From: Primulina eburnea | Taxonomy: Eukaryota; Streptophyta; Magnoliopsida; Lamiales; Gesneriaceae | Direction of reading: 5' to 3' | DNA length: 64,000 nt | Assembly: GCF_022965805.1 (NCBI RefSeq) | Contig: NC_133114.1 | Coordinates: forward strand, 5,290,261 to 5,354,260 | Shown: in pieces, positions 43,520 through 55,812 of the stretch | How the letters are laid out: each line of letters begins with the position of its first letter | Numbering within the stretch: the first letter of the stretch is position 1 | Translations under genes and position numbers: made by a program | Notes under the pieces: generated by a model | Told to the model about the DNA's origin: nothing | Database searches by the model: none | Seen by the model: only the letters and a program-made list of their open reading frames with translations

Positions 43520-46500
43520 ATGGCTGACCATTTTGATGACGGGAGTAGTCAGGGGAGTGTAGGTCGATGGGGTGACCAGGATGATCTTAGGCGTCACCAT
43601 GAGCATCGTCATCGTCGGGATGGTCCTAGGCGTTTCGATATGCATCGTTTCATGCAGATGGGGCCTAAGCCTTTAGTTGGCGGTGAGACTCCCGATGATG
43701 CGGAGGATTGGTTAGAGCGCATGGAGAGTTGTTTCCGCGCATTCCAGTGCACCGATGAGCAGAAGATGGAGACCCTTAGTTTTCTTCTTGAGGGCCGTGC
43801 TCGCAGGTGGTGGCGATCGACTTCTGCGCCGATAGTTCAGTCTCAGGGTAGAGCGACTTGGGCCGATTTCCGTGCAGCGTTCATGCAGCTGTACTTTCCT
43901 CCAGCCCTTCGCCAGGCCAAGACGATTGAGCTCTTGAACCTGAAGCAGGGGAGTATGTCTGTTGATGAGTATCAGCAGAAATTCTTTGAGTTATTACCCT
44001 TCGCTCCTCATATCAGTGGCAGTTCTGAGGCCAAGTATGATCATTTCCTCCAGGGCCTTAATCAGGAGATCTTTGATCGAGTCACTGTCTGTGATAATCC
44101 TACTTCGTACGATGGGTTGGTGAACCGGTGTCGTCAAGCAGAGATCAGTCTCCAGCGTGGTAGGGCTATTCTTTCTTCTAGACCTCCGAGTACTTTGAGG
44201 CCTCGATCTCAGTCGTTCAAGAAATCTGGTTCGTCTTCTTCTGGATCTAGATCTCGATCTAGCGGTGTTTTCCGCTTTGGTAAGAAGAAGGAGTCTTGTG
44301 CGCATTGTGGGAAGAACCATCCATCGGAGCAATGCCGAGTAGCCGCAGGAGCTTGTTATCAGTGCGGAGAGATGGGGCATATTAAGAAGAATTGTCCTCA
44401 GTTGCGAGGTGGAGCAGGATCTGGTTCTGGATCTCAGGCGACTGTTCAGCAGAGGAGGCAGGGTCAGGCAGTGGGTAGTTCGAATCTTCGACCTCGTGCC
44501 CAAGGTCAAGTTTTTGCGTTGAACCAGGATCAGGCTGCAGACGAGACCGAGAGAGTCATAGCAGGTACTTTTTGTTTATGCGGTATTCCTGCTTTTGTTC
44601 TTATAGATACCGGAGCATCTCATTCATTCATTTCTGCACGATTCGTTAAACGTCATAAGTTACCGCATGTTTCTCTAGATGTCATTCTTTCTGTTTCTAC
44701 CCCGATGGGTCATTCGGTTTTAGCCAAGCGTCTAGTGATGGGTTGTCCTTTAGATTTTGAGGGTAACGAGTTGACTGCGAATCTTATGATTCTGGAGATG
44801 GAAGATTTTGATTGTATTTTGGGTATAGACATTTTGACTACCTACCGAGCTACTGTGGATTGTTACCAGAAGCTTGTTCAGTTTCGTACGACTGAGAGCT
44901 CTAGTTGGTTTTTCTATGGTGAGGGAGCGCGACCTCCGATGCCAGTAGTATCTGCTCTGAAAGCCTGTCGTGCTTTAGAGGCGGGCGGGGAAGGCTACCT
45001 CATCTATACAATTGATACGTCCACAGGTAGTGTTGGTATAGAGGATATTCCAGTGGTTTGTGAATTTCCTGATGTATTTCCAGAAGAGATTCCTGGTTTT
45101 CCTCCGGTTAGAGAGGTGGAGTTTGGCATTGAATTAATGCCAGGGACTGCACCGATTTCTCGTGCCCCCTATCGTCTGGCTCCGTCAGAGATGAGAGAGC
45201 TGAAGCAGCAATTGCAGGATCTTCTTGATAAGGGTTATATTCGCCCGAGTGTTTCGCCTTGGGGAGCTCCAGTCTTGTTTGTCAAGAAGAAGGATGGATC
45301 GATGCGGTTGTGCATTGATTATCGCCAGCTGAATCGGGTGACGATCAAAAACAAGTACCCATTACCCCGTATTGATGACTTGTTCGATCAGCTTCAGGGT
45401 ACTTCTGTTTACTCCAAGATCGACTTGCGATCAGGTTATCATCAGATGAGAGTCAGAGATGATGATATTTCCAAGACTGCATTTCGTACTCGTTATGGGC
45501 ATTACGAGTTTCTAGTTATGCCATTCGGATTGACGAATGCGCCAGCGGTGTTCATGAATCTGATGAACCGAGTCTTCCGAGATTTTCTGGATCAGTTTGT
45601 GGTGGTTTTCATTGACGATATCTTGATCTATTCTCATAGTGTGGAAGAGCATGTCCAGCACTTGAGGATTGTGTTGCAGATTCTTCGCGAGAAGCAATTG
45701 TATGCTAAGCTGAGTAAGTGCGAGTTCTGGATTGATCGTGTAGTATTCCTTGGTCATGTGATTTCCAAGGAAGGAATTTCTGTGGATCCCAGCAAGATTG
45801 AGGCAGTGCTAAATTGGTCACGACCTACGACGGTGGCTGAGATCCGTAGTTTTCTAGGTCTAGCAGGGTATTATCGTCGCTTCATCGTGAATTTCTCCCA
45901 GGTAGCTAGACCTTTGACGCAACTTACTCGGAAGGATGTTCCATTTGAGTGGTCATCTGAGTGCGAAGATAGTTTCAGAGAGCTTCGTCGACTTCTGACT
46001 TCTGCACCTGTTTTGGCGTTACCGTCAGGATCTGATGGTTTCAGTGTTTACACCGATGCCTCTTCTCAAGGCTTAGGGTGTGTGTTGACGCAAAACGGTC
46101 ATGTGATTGCTTATGCTTCCAGACAGCTGAAATCTCACGAGGAGAAGTATCCTACTCATGATCTAGAGTTGGCAGCTATTGTGTTCGCGCTGAAGATTTG
46201 GCGTCATTACTTGTACGGGGTTAAGTTTGAAATCTTTACTGATCATAAGAGTCTGAAATATCTGTTCACTCAGGCTGAGTTGAACATGAGGCAACGTCGT
46301 TGGATGGATTTGCTGAAAGATTATGACTGCGAGATCAAGTACCATCCAGGATCTGCAAATCTCACAGCTGATGCTCTTAGTCGCAAAGTGAGAGTTTCTG
46401 CACTTCAGACCAGTGCTATGATTAGTACTATTCAGGATTGTTGTTCGTTGGGATTTAATTTCAAACATCGGAAAGGTATGGAGAGCATTCGTGTTGCTAC

Positions 46501-47860
46501 CATTTTATCTGAGCCAGCCTTGTTCGCTCGGATTCGAGATGCTCAGATGTCTGATCTCAAGACTCAGAGATTAGCTCGGTTAGCGGGTGGAGATAGCAGT
46601 TTCCATTATCAGTCTAATGGTCTTCTGTGTTTGTCTAATCGAGTTGTAGTACCAGAAGATGATAATTTGAGGGAGGAGATCTTATCTCATGCTCATCGAA
46701 GTAAGTTGAGTATTCATCCAGGAAGTAATAAGATGTATAAAGATTTGAGGACACGATTTTGGTGGAAAGGGATGAAGCGCAGTGTTTATCAGTTTGTTTC
46801 CAAGTGTCTTGTTTGTCAACAGGTTAAGGCAGAGCACCGTCGACCTGGAGGATTATTGTTGAATCTACCTATTCCTGAATGGAAGTGGGAGCATATCGCG
46901 ATGGATTTCATTACTCACTTGCCATTATCGTCGAGGAATAGTGACGCTATTTGGGTAGTGGTGGATCGACTCACCAAGTCTGCTCATTTTCTGTCTTATA
47001 ACCGGGATTTCACTTTCGATCGTATGGCTCGATTGTACATTCAGGAGATTGTACGTTTGCATGGAGTGCCTGTCAGTATTGTCAGTGACAGAGATCCTCG
47101 TTTTACCTCACGGTTTTGGGGTAGTTTCCAGTCAGTTTTGGGTACTACACTGAGTCTGAGTACTGCTTATCATCCGGAGACTGACGGTCAGTCAGAGAGG
47201 ACTATCCGTACGCTTGAGGATATGTTGCGAGCCTGTGTTATGGATTTCGGACCCGCTTGGCAGGATCATTTGCCTTTGATTGAGTTCGCGTACAACAACA
47301 GCTACCATCGTAGTATTGGTATGGCACCATTTGAGGCGTTGTATGGGCGACGTTGTCGTACTCCTTTATTCTGGGACGAAGTTGGTGAACGACATGTTGA
47401 GGGACCGGAGTTAGTCCAGCAGGCTATTGATAAAGTTGCAGTAATCAAGAAGAGGATTAAGATTGCCCAGGATCGACAGGCTAGTTATGCGAACACCAAG
47501 CGGCGACCTCTTTATTTTCAGCCAGGTGAGAAAGTGTTTCTCCGAGTTTCGCCTTTTCGCAGGATTTTGAGATTTGGTCTCAAGGGTAAGCTATCTCCGA
47601 GATTCATTGGTCCTTTTGAGATTCTAGAATGTGTGGGAGATTTAGCTTACAGGTTAGCATTACCTCCGTATTTGTCCGGTATTCATGATGTGTTCCACGT
47701 ATCTTTGTTGAGACGATACGTAGCAGATGAGTCTCACATCTTGCATCCCTCTGAAGTTCAACTTGAATCAGATTTGTCTTACGTGGAGCGACCAGTTCAG
47801 ATTCTCGATCGCAAAGACAAGGTGTTGCGGAATAAGATCATTCCTCTTGTCTTAGTATAG
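43520..47860 (+). CDS. Gag-pol polyprotein, gypsy/chromovirus type (1446 aa to an amber stop)
   Basis: The ATG at 43520 ([10 protein letters not shown]) is chosen over the in-frame ATG at 43445, which abuts the primer site. Order: gag ([19 protein letters not shown]), CCHC knuckle [14 protein letters not shown] (about 279), protease [10 protein letters not shown] (about 363), RT ([29 protein letters not shown] near 696), RNase H ([13 protein letters not shown]), integrase zinc site (HPGSNKMYK ... CLVCQQVK, about 1060-1095), catalytic core ([31 protein letters not shown]), and the start of a chromodomain ([16 protein letters not shown]). TAG at 47858-47860 ends the frame inside that chromodomain; the same frame goes on for 25 codons (TWELESRMR) to TGA at 47936-47938. 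Otherwise no lesion is seen. Potentially active or only just inactivated. Confidence 0.95.
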   Translation: MADHFDDGSSQGSVGRWGDQDDLRRHHEHRHRRDGPRRFDMHRFMQMGPKPLVGGETPDDAEDWLERMESCFRAFQCTDEQKMETLSFLLEGRARRWWRSTSAPIVQSQGRATWADFRAAFMQLYFPPALRQAKTIELLNLKQGSMSVDEYQQKFFELLPFAPHISGSSEAKYDHFLQGLNQEIFDRVTVCDNPTSYDGLVNRCRQAEISLQRGRAILSSRPPSTLRPRSQSFKKSGSSSSGSRSRSSGVFRFGKKKESCAHCGKNHPSEQCRVAAGACYQCGEMGHIKKNCPQLRGGAGSGSGSQATVQQRRQGQAVGSSNLRPRAQGQVFALNQDQAADETERVIAGTFCLCGIPAFVLIDTGASHSFISARFVKRHKLPHVSLDVILSVSTPMGHSVLAKRLVMGCPLDFEGNELTANLMILEMEDFDCILGIDILTTYRATVDCYQKLVQFRTTESSSWFFYGEGARPPMPVVSALKACRALEAGGEGYLIYTIDTSTGSVGIEDIPVVCEFPDVFPEEIPGFPPVREVEFGIELMPGTAPISRAPYRLAPSEMRELKQQLQDLLDKGYIRPSVSPWGAPVLFVKKKDGSMRLCIDYRQLNRVTIKNKYPLPRIDDLFDQLQGTSVYSKIDLRSGYHQMRVRDDDISKTAFRTRYGHYEFLVMPFGLTNAPAVFMNLMNRVFRDFLDQFVVVFIDDILIYSHSVEEHVQHLRIVLQILREKQLYAKLSKCEFWIDRVVFLGHVISKEGISVDPSKIEAVLNWSRPTTVAEIRSFLGLAGYYRRFIVNFSQVARPLTQLTRKDVPFEWSSECEDSFRELRRLLTSAPVLALPSGSDGFSVYTDASSQGLGCVLTQNGHVIAYASRQLKSHEEKYPTHDLELAAIVFALKIWRHYLYGVKFEIFTDHKSLKYLFTQAELNMRQRRWMDLLKDYDCEIKYHPGSANLTADALSRKVRVSALQTSAMISTIQDCCSLGFNFKHRKGMESIRVATILSEPALFARIRDAQMSDLKTQRLARLAGGDSSFHYQSNGLLCLSNRVVVPEDDNLREEILSHAHRSKLSIHPGSNKMYKDLRTRFWWKGMKRSVYQFVSKCLVCQQVKAEHRRPGGLLLNLPIPEWKWEHIAMDFITHLPLSSRNSDAIWVVVDRLTKSAHFLSYNRDFTFDRMARLYIQEIVRLHGVPVSIVSDRDPRFTSRFWGSFQSVLGTTLSLSTAYHPETDGQSERTIRTLEDMLRACVMDFGPAWQDHLPLIEFAYNNSYHRSIGMAPFEALYGRRCRTPLFWDEVGERHVEGPELVQQAIDKVAVIKKRIKIAQDRQASYANTKRRPLYFQPGEKVFLRVSPFRRILRFGLKGKLSPRFIGPFEILECVGDLAYRLALPPYLSGIHDVFHVSLLRRYVADESHILHPSEVQLESDLSYVERPVQILDRKDKVLRNKIIPLVLV

Positions 47861-48089
47861 TGGCAGCGCAGAGGCACTGAAGAAGCCACTTGGGAGTTAG
47901 AGAGTCGTATGCGTTCAGAACATCCAGAGCTCTTTTGAGTTTTGCTTTGTATATGTTTGTGTTTTTCAATTGTAATCGAGATATCAGTTGTATTCAACAA
48001 CAATTGAGATATAATAGCGATGTTGTTATTTCGTTTTGTTCATTCTCTAAGCCTGATTTCGAGGACGAAATCTTTTAAGGGGGGGAGAA
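47861..48089 (+). other. Chromodomain tail, 3' untranslated part and polypurine tract
   Basis: The last 25 codons of the chromodomain frame (WQRRGTEEATWE...) lie after the amber codon. A noncoding stretch follows, then the polypurine tract AAGGGGGGGAGAA at about 48077-48089 next to the 3' LTR. Confidence 0.8.
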
Positions 48090-49563
48090 TGTAGTAGCCC
48101 GAATGCCGAATTGGGTAATTAACGGATTAATGGTGATTAATCATGATCGGAAGGTCCGAAGATGGTTCGGAAGCACCGAAGAGTTCGGAAGGTCCGAAGT
48201 GAGATCGGAGGATCCGATCATTAGGTGTCAAGAGTTGATCGACACGTGGGAGTTCGGACGTTCCGAAGTGTAGGTTCGGTGGATCCGATCATGAGGTGTC
48301 AAGAGCAGCTGGACACGTGCATGTTCGGACGGTCCGAAGTGTATGATCGGAGGATCCGATCATGAGCTGTCAAGAGCCAGTGGACACGTAGCGTTCGGAC
48401 GTTCCGAAGTGGTGTTCGGAGGATCCGAACATGGCCTATAAATAGTGGTCGGATTTCCTCATTTTGACTCGCCAATTCAGAGAGTTCCATAGCATTTCAG
48501 TCGTTTCTGACAGGTTCTAGTCTTGTTCCGAGATTTGGGCACTAGCGGGGAGCTGCTGGTCTTGTAGCAGAGCTGTGCTCTAGTTGGGAGCTAGCGGCAT
48601 CAGCGGGCTAGCGACGGACGAAGGTTTGGAATTTTATCAGTATTTATCTCAGGATTATCTAGTTAAGTCTGGTAGATAAGTTTAGTGATGGTTTTCACTT
48701 GATGAATAGGCTTGGATTAGACCTGTTGTCTGGTTGTTCCAGTGGATTAGGATTGCTGTGATAGAGGTACGAAAGTACTATCCGAGATATCCTGGTTGAG
48801 TATACATTCATATATGTGTTGCATGATTATGTGGTGCATTGATATATGTCATATGATGCATGCTATTATGTCACGTTTATTACTGCACGTTGCATTTCAT
48901 GTTGAGCCGTATCTCCTTCGAGATAACCTTTGCTGTTGAGCTGTATCTCTTTCGAGATAAGCTATATCTTGGGGCCGCTCAGCCCTGTCTTGTGGACGCA
49001 TGGACACCGAGAGTACACAGTGGCCGACGGGTCGGGAGGGCTTCGGTGGTCCGGGACATTTTAGGTCCACGTCTGTCTTGTAGTGGATGCAGTGACCCAG
49101 AGGTTGGACCGCGCGGCACTATCCACTTGGCGCCTCTAGACTGAGCATTGTTGAGATCCTTTTGTGATTCCTGTTTCTTGACTACCCCGGTATCATGATC
49201 ATAGCATGTGCATTTCATATAGGTCTGTATACTCATACTTTTGTACTGGGCGTTCTTATCGCTCACGTCCTCGGTTTTGTTTATCTTGGACACCCCATTC
49301 CCTCGGGGCAGGTCTCAGGTTGGATGGTTCCGGAGGAGCAGGAGGAGGACGTTGAGTAGCCGGTTGGTTTAGTTTCGGTATCATTTGATTCGATATGGTT
49401 GTACCAGATATTCTTTACCTTATTTTGAGTTGTTCTAGACTTCGATTGGGTTGTATAACCATTATTTTGTTGACTTTTCCGCTATTATCTCTGATTAGTA
49501 ATTATTAAGTTAATTGCATGCTTAGTTTTCAATTAGTAGGTGATTCTGGAACGGGTCACTACA
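48090..49563 (+). repeat. 3' LTR (1474 bp) of the young gypsy element
   Basis: Identical to the left LTR except for one base by eye; same TATA box and U3 array. Confidence 0.97.
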
Positions 49564-49568
49564 CTACC

Positions 49569-49600
49569 CATGTGGGTAGGGTCGAACAAACCGCCTTGAA
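49569..49600. mobile_element. Foldback MITE, right part
   Basis: CATGTGGGTAGGGTCGAACA and AACCGCCTTGAAG complete the inverted repeat that starts at about 41812. The split is caused by the gypsy insertion. Confidence 0.75.
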
Positions 49601-49781
49601 GAGAATAACATTAGAGGAAAAACGAATTTAGTTGTTCCAAACCTAATAAGTTTTTTTCAGCTTCTATGGCCCTGAAATGACTAAAATTTCAAAATAAAAA
49701 AGAAGAAGGAAAATGAGAGTCGACGCTTTTTGGCTGCATAAAGAGAAAAATTCCTTCTCCGCTGTTATTAAGGTTTGAACA

Positions 49782-51783
49782 TGTGGGGACCCGGACGCTA
49801 ATTCATTTCTTAATCGTCTGTGGGAATAATTAACTCAATTAAAATAAACAAGGTCTAAATTTTTTTATATATACAAATGTCAATTGCGGAACATCATGGA
49901 ACTCATTCGAATATATATACATCGAAAACAAGTACAAGTCCAGTACCATATACAGTCATTTAAAACTAAGGTTTAACAACTACAAATCAAGTGTTCAAAA
50001 CCTATCTATAATCCAAGTTCGTAGTCTCCACTCTAATCTCTCTTCATCTCGTCGACCCTGATCCTGTCCCACCTTTTGTCATACACACATACAAACACGA
50101 CAACAGCCGGATAACTCCGGTAAGAATATATCCTAGTATAATTAACGATACATGCAATCATATAAACAATATAAAAGCGTGTAACAGATATCAGTAACAT
50201 GTATCAAAATCTGAAACATAACCAATATAAAATCGTCAATCAGGCTCGTGACTCCACGTCTCAGACTAGACTCAATCCTAGTCTAGGGATCCCAGTTTCC
50301 AGACGTTGGCATTCCATATCGAATATCAGTAATAGAAGAAACTCCAATTCTATTCAACATCGATATAACCAAACATCAGGTATCTTGACCTATCCGTCAC
50401 AGAATTTGGCACTTTCGCCAAATCACTATCATGTGACAATGTGCAATGTGCCAGTGACGATTCCATCACTATCTGGCACCTATGTCACAAGTTCACTCGT
50501 CTAATACATGATTTATATAAATCAATAGAACAAGCATATCAATTCAAATCAATGCACACAATAACAATAAGTATGTGATTTAGAGAAACTCGAGTATATC
50601 ATACTCGAGTCGTTCTCCCGGTACGACATTGACTTATACCTTTGTCTTCTCGATCTGACGAAGTCGAAGTCTCGAATTCAACTCTGTCCATACTCAATCT
50701 GGCAATGACAATATTGAATATACCGTGTCAATGTACAATTCAACTCAAGACCTGTTCTGATCAATACTCAAATCAAAACACAATCTGATCAATGTCAACG
50801 ACATATAATACAATCTCAATCAATACTGAATCTGATCAATATCAATTTACTGATATTTCGACGGCATAACAATACAATCTCAATAATCCCGTTAATCTCA
50901 ACATCACAGATACAATAACACCGCTCATAATCCATATCAGTACAACTCATAGTCTCAACAATAACAGATCATAATCTCAAATTTGTATAATCTGAATCAT
51001 ATTAGTTCTGAAAATCATAACAATTACATACACAGTCTGTTCTTCGATCCGGTTTCGATTATACGATGTCTACTATGTCAAGAACATCATATATCAATCA
51101 TATCTGATTCTGGCAGTATCATAATTTCAAATCGTTTCAAAACGTAATAAAACTTACGTCCAGTTGTAGTCGGTGTCGATAGAAATACGATACCGAAGTC
51201 GGATTCAAAATCGGATAACTGAATCTTTCAAAATCACAATATGAGGCTACGAGAATTTTGGAAATTCCCTGTAGCTTCCCTGGATTTCCGCTGAAGCAAA
51301 TGAAGAAAAATCGCACACATATATATGAAGATGCATGCTGGAGATACGTGGCTCAATGGGTATACTGCACGTCTCGCGCATATGCGCGACACCTGTCGGT
51401 GCATATGCGCTAGACATTCTGTCTCGGCGCGTGTGTTCTTGGCAGCTCGTGCATAGGCGCGCACCATCCCCGCGCATATGCACGAGACCTACTGTCTCCG
51501 CCTGATGAAGCTCGTGCATATGCGCGCCTCGTCTCCGCGCATATGCGCGAGACCTTCTGGTCTCACACTTCTTCCTTGCACAAACTCGTGCGTATGCGCG
51601 CCTTTCTCTCGTGCATATGCGCGAGGTTCTCTGCCCAATTCGCGCATATGCGCGAGGTATACTGTCCTCGCACATTTGTCGTATCTTTTCTCGTAGTTTC
51701 CGGTCTAATCCTTTCCGTCTATAATTACATTAATTATCACCAAATCATTTCAGATAAACAGGATAAAAATCTCAGGCCTTACA
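49782..51783 (-). repeat. 3' LTR of the third gypsy element
   Basis: A 2002-bp copy. Within its palindrome array several CGCG words read CGTG compared with the right copy, as expected from CpG decay. Confidence 0.95.
51370..51660. repeat. Array of GCGCATATGCGC-type palindromes, left LTR
   Basis: About nine copies or near copies of (T)CGCGCATATGCGCG(A) occur in roughly 290 bp, irregularly spaced by 20-50 bases of unrelated C/T-rich sequence. Examples: 51374-51389, 51535-51550, 51641-51655. The matching array in the right LTR lies just upstream, in element sense, of a TATATATG box. Confidence 0.9.
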
Positions 51784-51796
51784 TTCCCCCTCACCT
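51784..51796 (-). promoter_or_regulatory. Polypurine tract of the third gypsy element
   Basis: The minus strand reads AGGTGAGGGGGAA next to the 3' LTR. Confidence 0.8.
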
Positions 51797-52361
51797 AAGA
51801 TCCGATTTCGTCCCCGAAATCACAGGCAATCAGATCATATCACTGGTAATCATATCATACTACGAAGAAGTGTGTAACGGAAGTTAATCATAAAACTTGC
51901 CGCAATGAAACAATTCTGAAATCTCTGTCTAATATTAGATTCTGCTTTCCAAGTAGTTTCTTTAGTATCATGACGATTCCACTGAACTTCCACAAGCGGA
52001 ATAGTCTTTGTTCTGAGCGATTTTTCTTCACGATTTCTGATTCTAATCTGGAATAATAATTCAAGAAGTATAACATCATAATACAACTCGAAGTAACTCA
52101 ATGTCTTATCAATTTCGGCCTCATCTGGTTGAATAACATGTGAAGCATCGGAATATACTTTCGTAGTAAAGATACATGAAAGACATCATGTATCCCAGAT
52201 AAAGAAGGCGGTAATACAAGTCAATTGGCACGATCTTCTATCTTCTCGAGAATCTCATACGGCCTAATATAATGTGGAGACAACTTACTTTTCCTTGCCA
52301 AATCTGACAACTCTTCTGAAAGGTGAAATTTTCAAGAATGCTCAGTCTTCTTCCTCAATTA

Positions 52362-52661
52362 TCAATGGTCTCGTCTGATGTTGGCATATTTGTCATGTCT
52401 GTCTTGAGCTGCCTTCATTTTCTTCTGAATCAGCTTCACTTTTTCAGTCATATCTCTGATCATATCAGGTCCAATCTTAGGAACTTCAGAGATATCATCC
52501 CAATAGAGAGAGAATTTATACTTCTTACCGTACCACGTTTCAAACGGTGTCATCTCAATACTCGTTTGATAGCTGTTGTTGTACGAAAATTCACGACATG
52601 ACAATAAATCCTGCCAACTAGTGCTAAAATCAATCACTACAACTCTAAGCATATTCTTCAA
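52362..52661 (-). pseudogene. Integrase C-terminal fragment of the third gypsy element
   Basis: CREFSYNNSYQTSIEMTPFE, then TWYGKKYKF, and AAQDRHDKYANIRR correspond to the end of the integrase core and the following linker in chromovirus-type pol (compare [21 protein letters not shown] in the young element). Frames to either side are broken. Confidence 0.85.
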
Positions 52662-52699
52662 AATCTGGATAATCCACTCTGACTGTCCGTTAATCGTGA

Positions 52700-54206
52700 A
52701 TGATATGCAGTACTCAGATGTAATTTCGTACCTAGAGCCTGCTGCAAACTCTTCCAGAAGTGCGAAGTAAACCGAGGATCACGGTCTAAAACAATCGAGT
52801 TTGGCACTCTGTGCAGTCTGACCACGTTTTCTGACATAAATTTCAGTCATCTGATTATGTCTATACGTCTTCATGTATAAAATAACACGTGCTGATTTGG
52901 GTCAATTTGTCTATAACGACCCAAATTACATCGCTATCTCAGGAGGAACGTAGTATCTTTGTCACGAAATCCCTGAAAATGTGATCTCATTTCCATTCAG
53001 GAATGTACAAGCTATATAATAAACCTCCTGGTTTCTTTCTTTCTGTCTTCATCTGTCAGCAATTCCGACATTTCAGTACAAATTCTGTCATATCTGATCT
53101 CATCGGTTTCACTAAAATCTGTCTTTTCAAATTATCATACATTTTTCTGCTATTAGGATGCATGTTGAATCGATTATTGTGCACTTCTGACAATATCTAT
53201 CATTTCCAACTCGGAATATCTGGCACAAACAAGTCGGTTATCAACATATAATACACTGTCACAAACTTGTTATTCTAATCGATGCCCTGCTCTGACTGTC
53301 GATATAGAGTTCTGAATATTCTGATCAATTTGCTGAACTGCTTTAATTCTCATAATCAGCTATGGTTCGAACTGGACAATATACATTCTTCACTATCTAC
53401 TGTCTGTTTCACACACGAATTCAGAACACTAGCAATATTCAATCAGATTCGAAACATCAATCATCGATACTGATCTGCTAAACTCATAAAACTGCAAATT
53501 TCTGACACTGATGTCGGTCTCGGCTAACTGATTCCTTCTCAACTGGGCTCAGATCAACTGATATACCATCTTCAGATCTAACATGTTCCGCATACAATCT
53601 GTCTCGGCCAAGATTCACATCTCAACAGTTTCTGTATACAATATTTCAATTCTCAGAATATTCAATACAATTCTCAAATGTTCGATCTGATCAGTCATAT
53701 GCTTCGAATATTTTAGAATATCACAGATAAAACAAGCATAAAATCATCAAAATACTTCTGGACATGCGGTTCATCAAACCACAAACATAGCTGAAGTATC
53801 TCAAAGAGAAACGCTCAATCAGATGTAATTCTCAGACAATAAATCTTCTAACCGATATTTCAAATCTTTCAATTCAATCAGTGTCATTCTATACAGAGTT
53901 CTAGAAATAAGAACAGTACCTGGCATTCACTCAATGCTGAAATCTATCTCTCAAATCAGAGGCAACCCGGAATCTCATCTGGAATAATATTAGCAATTCT
54001 AGCATCTCTCATGCCACTGGCAAATCATCTAGGGTTACGCTCAATTTCAGTAAATCAACTGAATGCACAAGGAATCCCTCTGTTTCTTTCGATAATCATC
54101 AAATCATGAACATCACACATATCAAAGGAATTCTAGATTTAGAATCCTTACCGCATAATGTTCATGCTTCGGCCATTTCAGATCCGAATCTTACCATCTT
54201 CTGGAA
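52700..54206 (-). other. Decayed pol interior of the third gypsy element
   Basis: By position RT, RNase H and the integrase N-terminus belong here. Only scattered short frames are found and no RT motif could be read. About 1.5 kb is also too short for these domains, so an internal deletion is likely. Confidence 0.55.
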
Positions 54207-54422
54207 TCAATCTACGGTAGTTCTGTAATTGGTCAGCATATCAGTACCGATAACGTAGTTAAAATCATACGACTCAAGTACTATGCAATCTAACTCAATC
54301 TCATATCTGTCATACTGTAGTATACAAGGTCTAACAGATGTCACTGATACACAACCTCTCTTCAACAGAAAAGAGCTAAATACTACAGAATATAATAACT
54401 CAATAGACAAAGCATATATCAA
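54207..54422 (-). pseudogene. Protease-region fragment of the third gypsy element
   Basis: ESYDFNYVIGTDMLTNYRTT parallels the end of the protease region in the young gypsy element ([20 protein letters not shown]). The active-site D-T-G segment (residues VLIDTNAFHT) lies just upstream in another frame. Confidence 0.75.
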
Positions 54423-54519
54423 TGCAATTCATTCAAAGATAATCGTATGGAATGCATTAGTATCTATCAATACATATGCAAAATAACCATACAGGAAACA
54501 ATTACCTGCAACTACATCA

Positions 54520-54804
54520 TCAGGTGTGTCCTGGCCTTGGCTGTGATTGAGGAGTCGTCGGCGGTTGGAAAGAGTGAACAACCAGTGATTGTCTATCAGA
54601 CGGTGCCACTGATCCAGCTGGTTCTGCTCCCTGAGATCTTCCGGAACCTCTCTGTGGACATACTCTAACAAAATGTCCTGGCTGACGACGAATGTTGCAA
54701 CTACCAAACACACCTCTGCATTGCTCTGTGGAATGTCTTCCTTCACAAGTGCTAATAAACTCCCGTATAACTCTGGCTAAAACCACTGGAGCTAGATGAA
54801 CCAC
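54520..54804 (-). pseudogene. Gag zinc-knuckle fragment of the third gypsy element
   Basis: EGRHSTEQCRGVFGSCNIRR and QPGHFVRVCPQRG correspond to the CCHC knuckle of gag, with the second cysteine changed to Arg. Confidence 0.75.
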
Positions 54805-55156
54805 TCCCTAGCTTCTTAAACGGTTTCTTGCGAGCTTTCAGGAGATCTTTCTTTCCCCCACTACTACTGCCACTATCAAATCTAGCTGGTGATTGCAAGA
54901 ATTGAGCTGTAGGTTGTTATTTCTGGGGGTGAGCAACATACAACATTATTCGTTGTTGTATCAAACTTGCCTCAGCTCTCTTTGCCATGTTCAAGGCGTC
55001 AGCAAAATAATGGGGTCGTTCCACATTTACCAATGCAGATATTTCAGGATTCAATCCGCTGATGAACTGATCAACTACAGCTTTATCATTCCCAGCTACG
55101 TGAGGAGCAAAACATAGTAAAGTACAGAATTTTGATACATATTCTTCAATATTCCG

Positions 55157-55438
55157 CTAGCCCTGTTTCAAATTGGCAAAATCTATACTCTTATCTTGTC
55201 GGTACGATACGGAGAGAAATATTTTATGAAACTCAGATTTAAAGATTTTCCATGTAATCACGGTACCATGCTGTTCTAATGCTTCTTTGGTTGCGATCCA
55301 CCAAATCTTTGCGACTTCATATAACTGGTGCCCAATCAATCTAACTCGACGTTCATCTGGGTAATCAAGTAAATCAAACAGCACTTCAATATCATTCAGC
55401 CAACTCTCACAATTATCAGACGTCTCCGTACCCTTCAA
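55157..55438 (-). pseudogene. Gag fragment of the third gypsy element
   Basis: CESWLNDIEVLFDLLDYPDE, VAKIWWIATKEAL and FKSEFHKIFLSVSYRQDKS are the retrotransposon-gag domain. The start of the frame and its link to the zinc knuckle are broken. Confidence 0.85.
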
Positions 55439-55795
55439 AATCGGCGGTTAAATGACTGAAACCTCTTTAACATTGTTTCCATCGGAGTTTCTGACACATC
55501 CATCTGATAAACCGAAGTACTAACTGATTCTGGAATTCTTCCAGGAGGTATATCTGATCATAAAAAGGGTTAGCAACCAGATACAACAAATCTGTTTCAG
55601 TCCTCTCTCGATCATTTTACTGCTGATCAAGAATCGGTTTTGATTCATTCTCAATGACACATGTTTCCAAATCAAGTCAGATAAACAGATAAACATGTAT
55701 TATAAAGCAGTAGAACATGCTAACAATCAAAAGCAAGGAAAGAAAACTCATTCTACCCCGTTCAGTAGCTCATATCTCAGTTTAAAGAATCTATC

Positions 55796-55807
55796 GCTCT
55801 GATACCA
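55796..55807 (-). promoter_or_regulatory. Primer-binding site of the third gypsy element
   Basis: The minus strand reads TGGTATCAGAGC, five bases from the right LTR. Confidence 0.95.
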
Positions 55808-55812
55808 CCTAT

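Larger units (their letters stand above)
41955..49563 (+). mobile_element. Young chromovirus-like Ty3/gypsy retrotransposon
   Basis: Two 1474-bp LTRs (TGTAG...CTACA) enclose an initiator-Met primer site, one long gag-pol frame and a polypurine tract. They are flanked by the perfect 5-bp duplication CTACC (41950-41954 and 49564-49568). Only one LTR difference was seen by eye (GAGTAAACAG against GAGTACACAG near 42890/49015), so insertion is very recent. All catalytic motifs are present. The only defect found is an amber codon within the C-terminal chromodomain. It inserted into the right arm of a foldback MITE. Confidence 0.97.

Noticed and set aside
43994..44509. 171-codon antisense frame within gag-pol
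   Set aside because: Shadow of the Ser/Arg-rich gag region on the opposite strand, with no features of its own.
51234..51696. Open frames on both strands rich in RAYAR / AHMRE repeats, also at 57278-57802
   Set aside because: They come from the GCGCATATGCGC palindrome array, which stays open in several frames; no promoter or conservation supports a protein.
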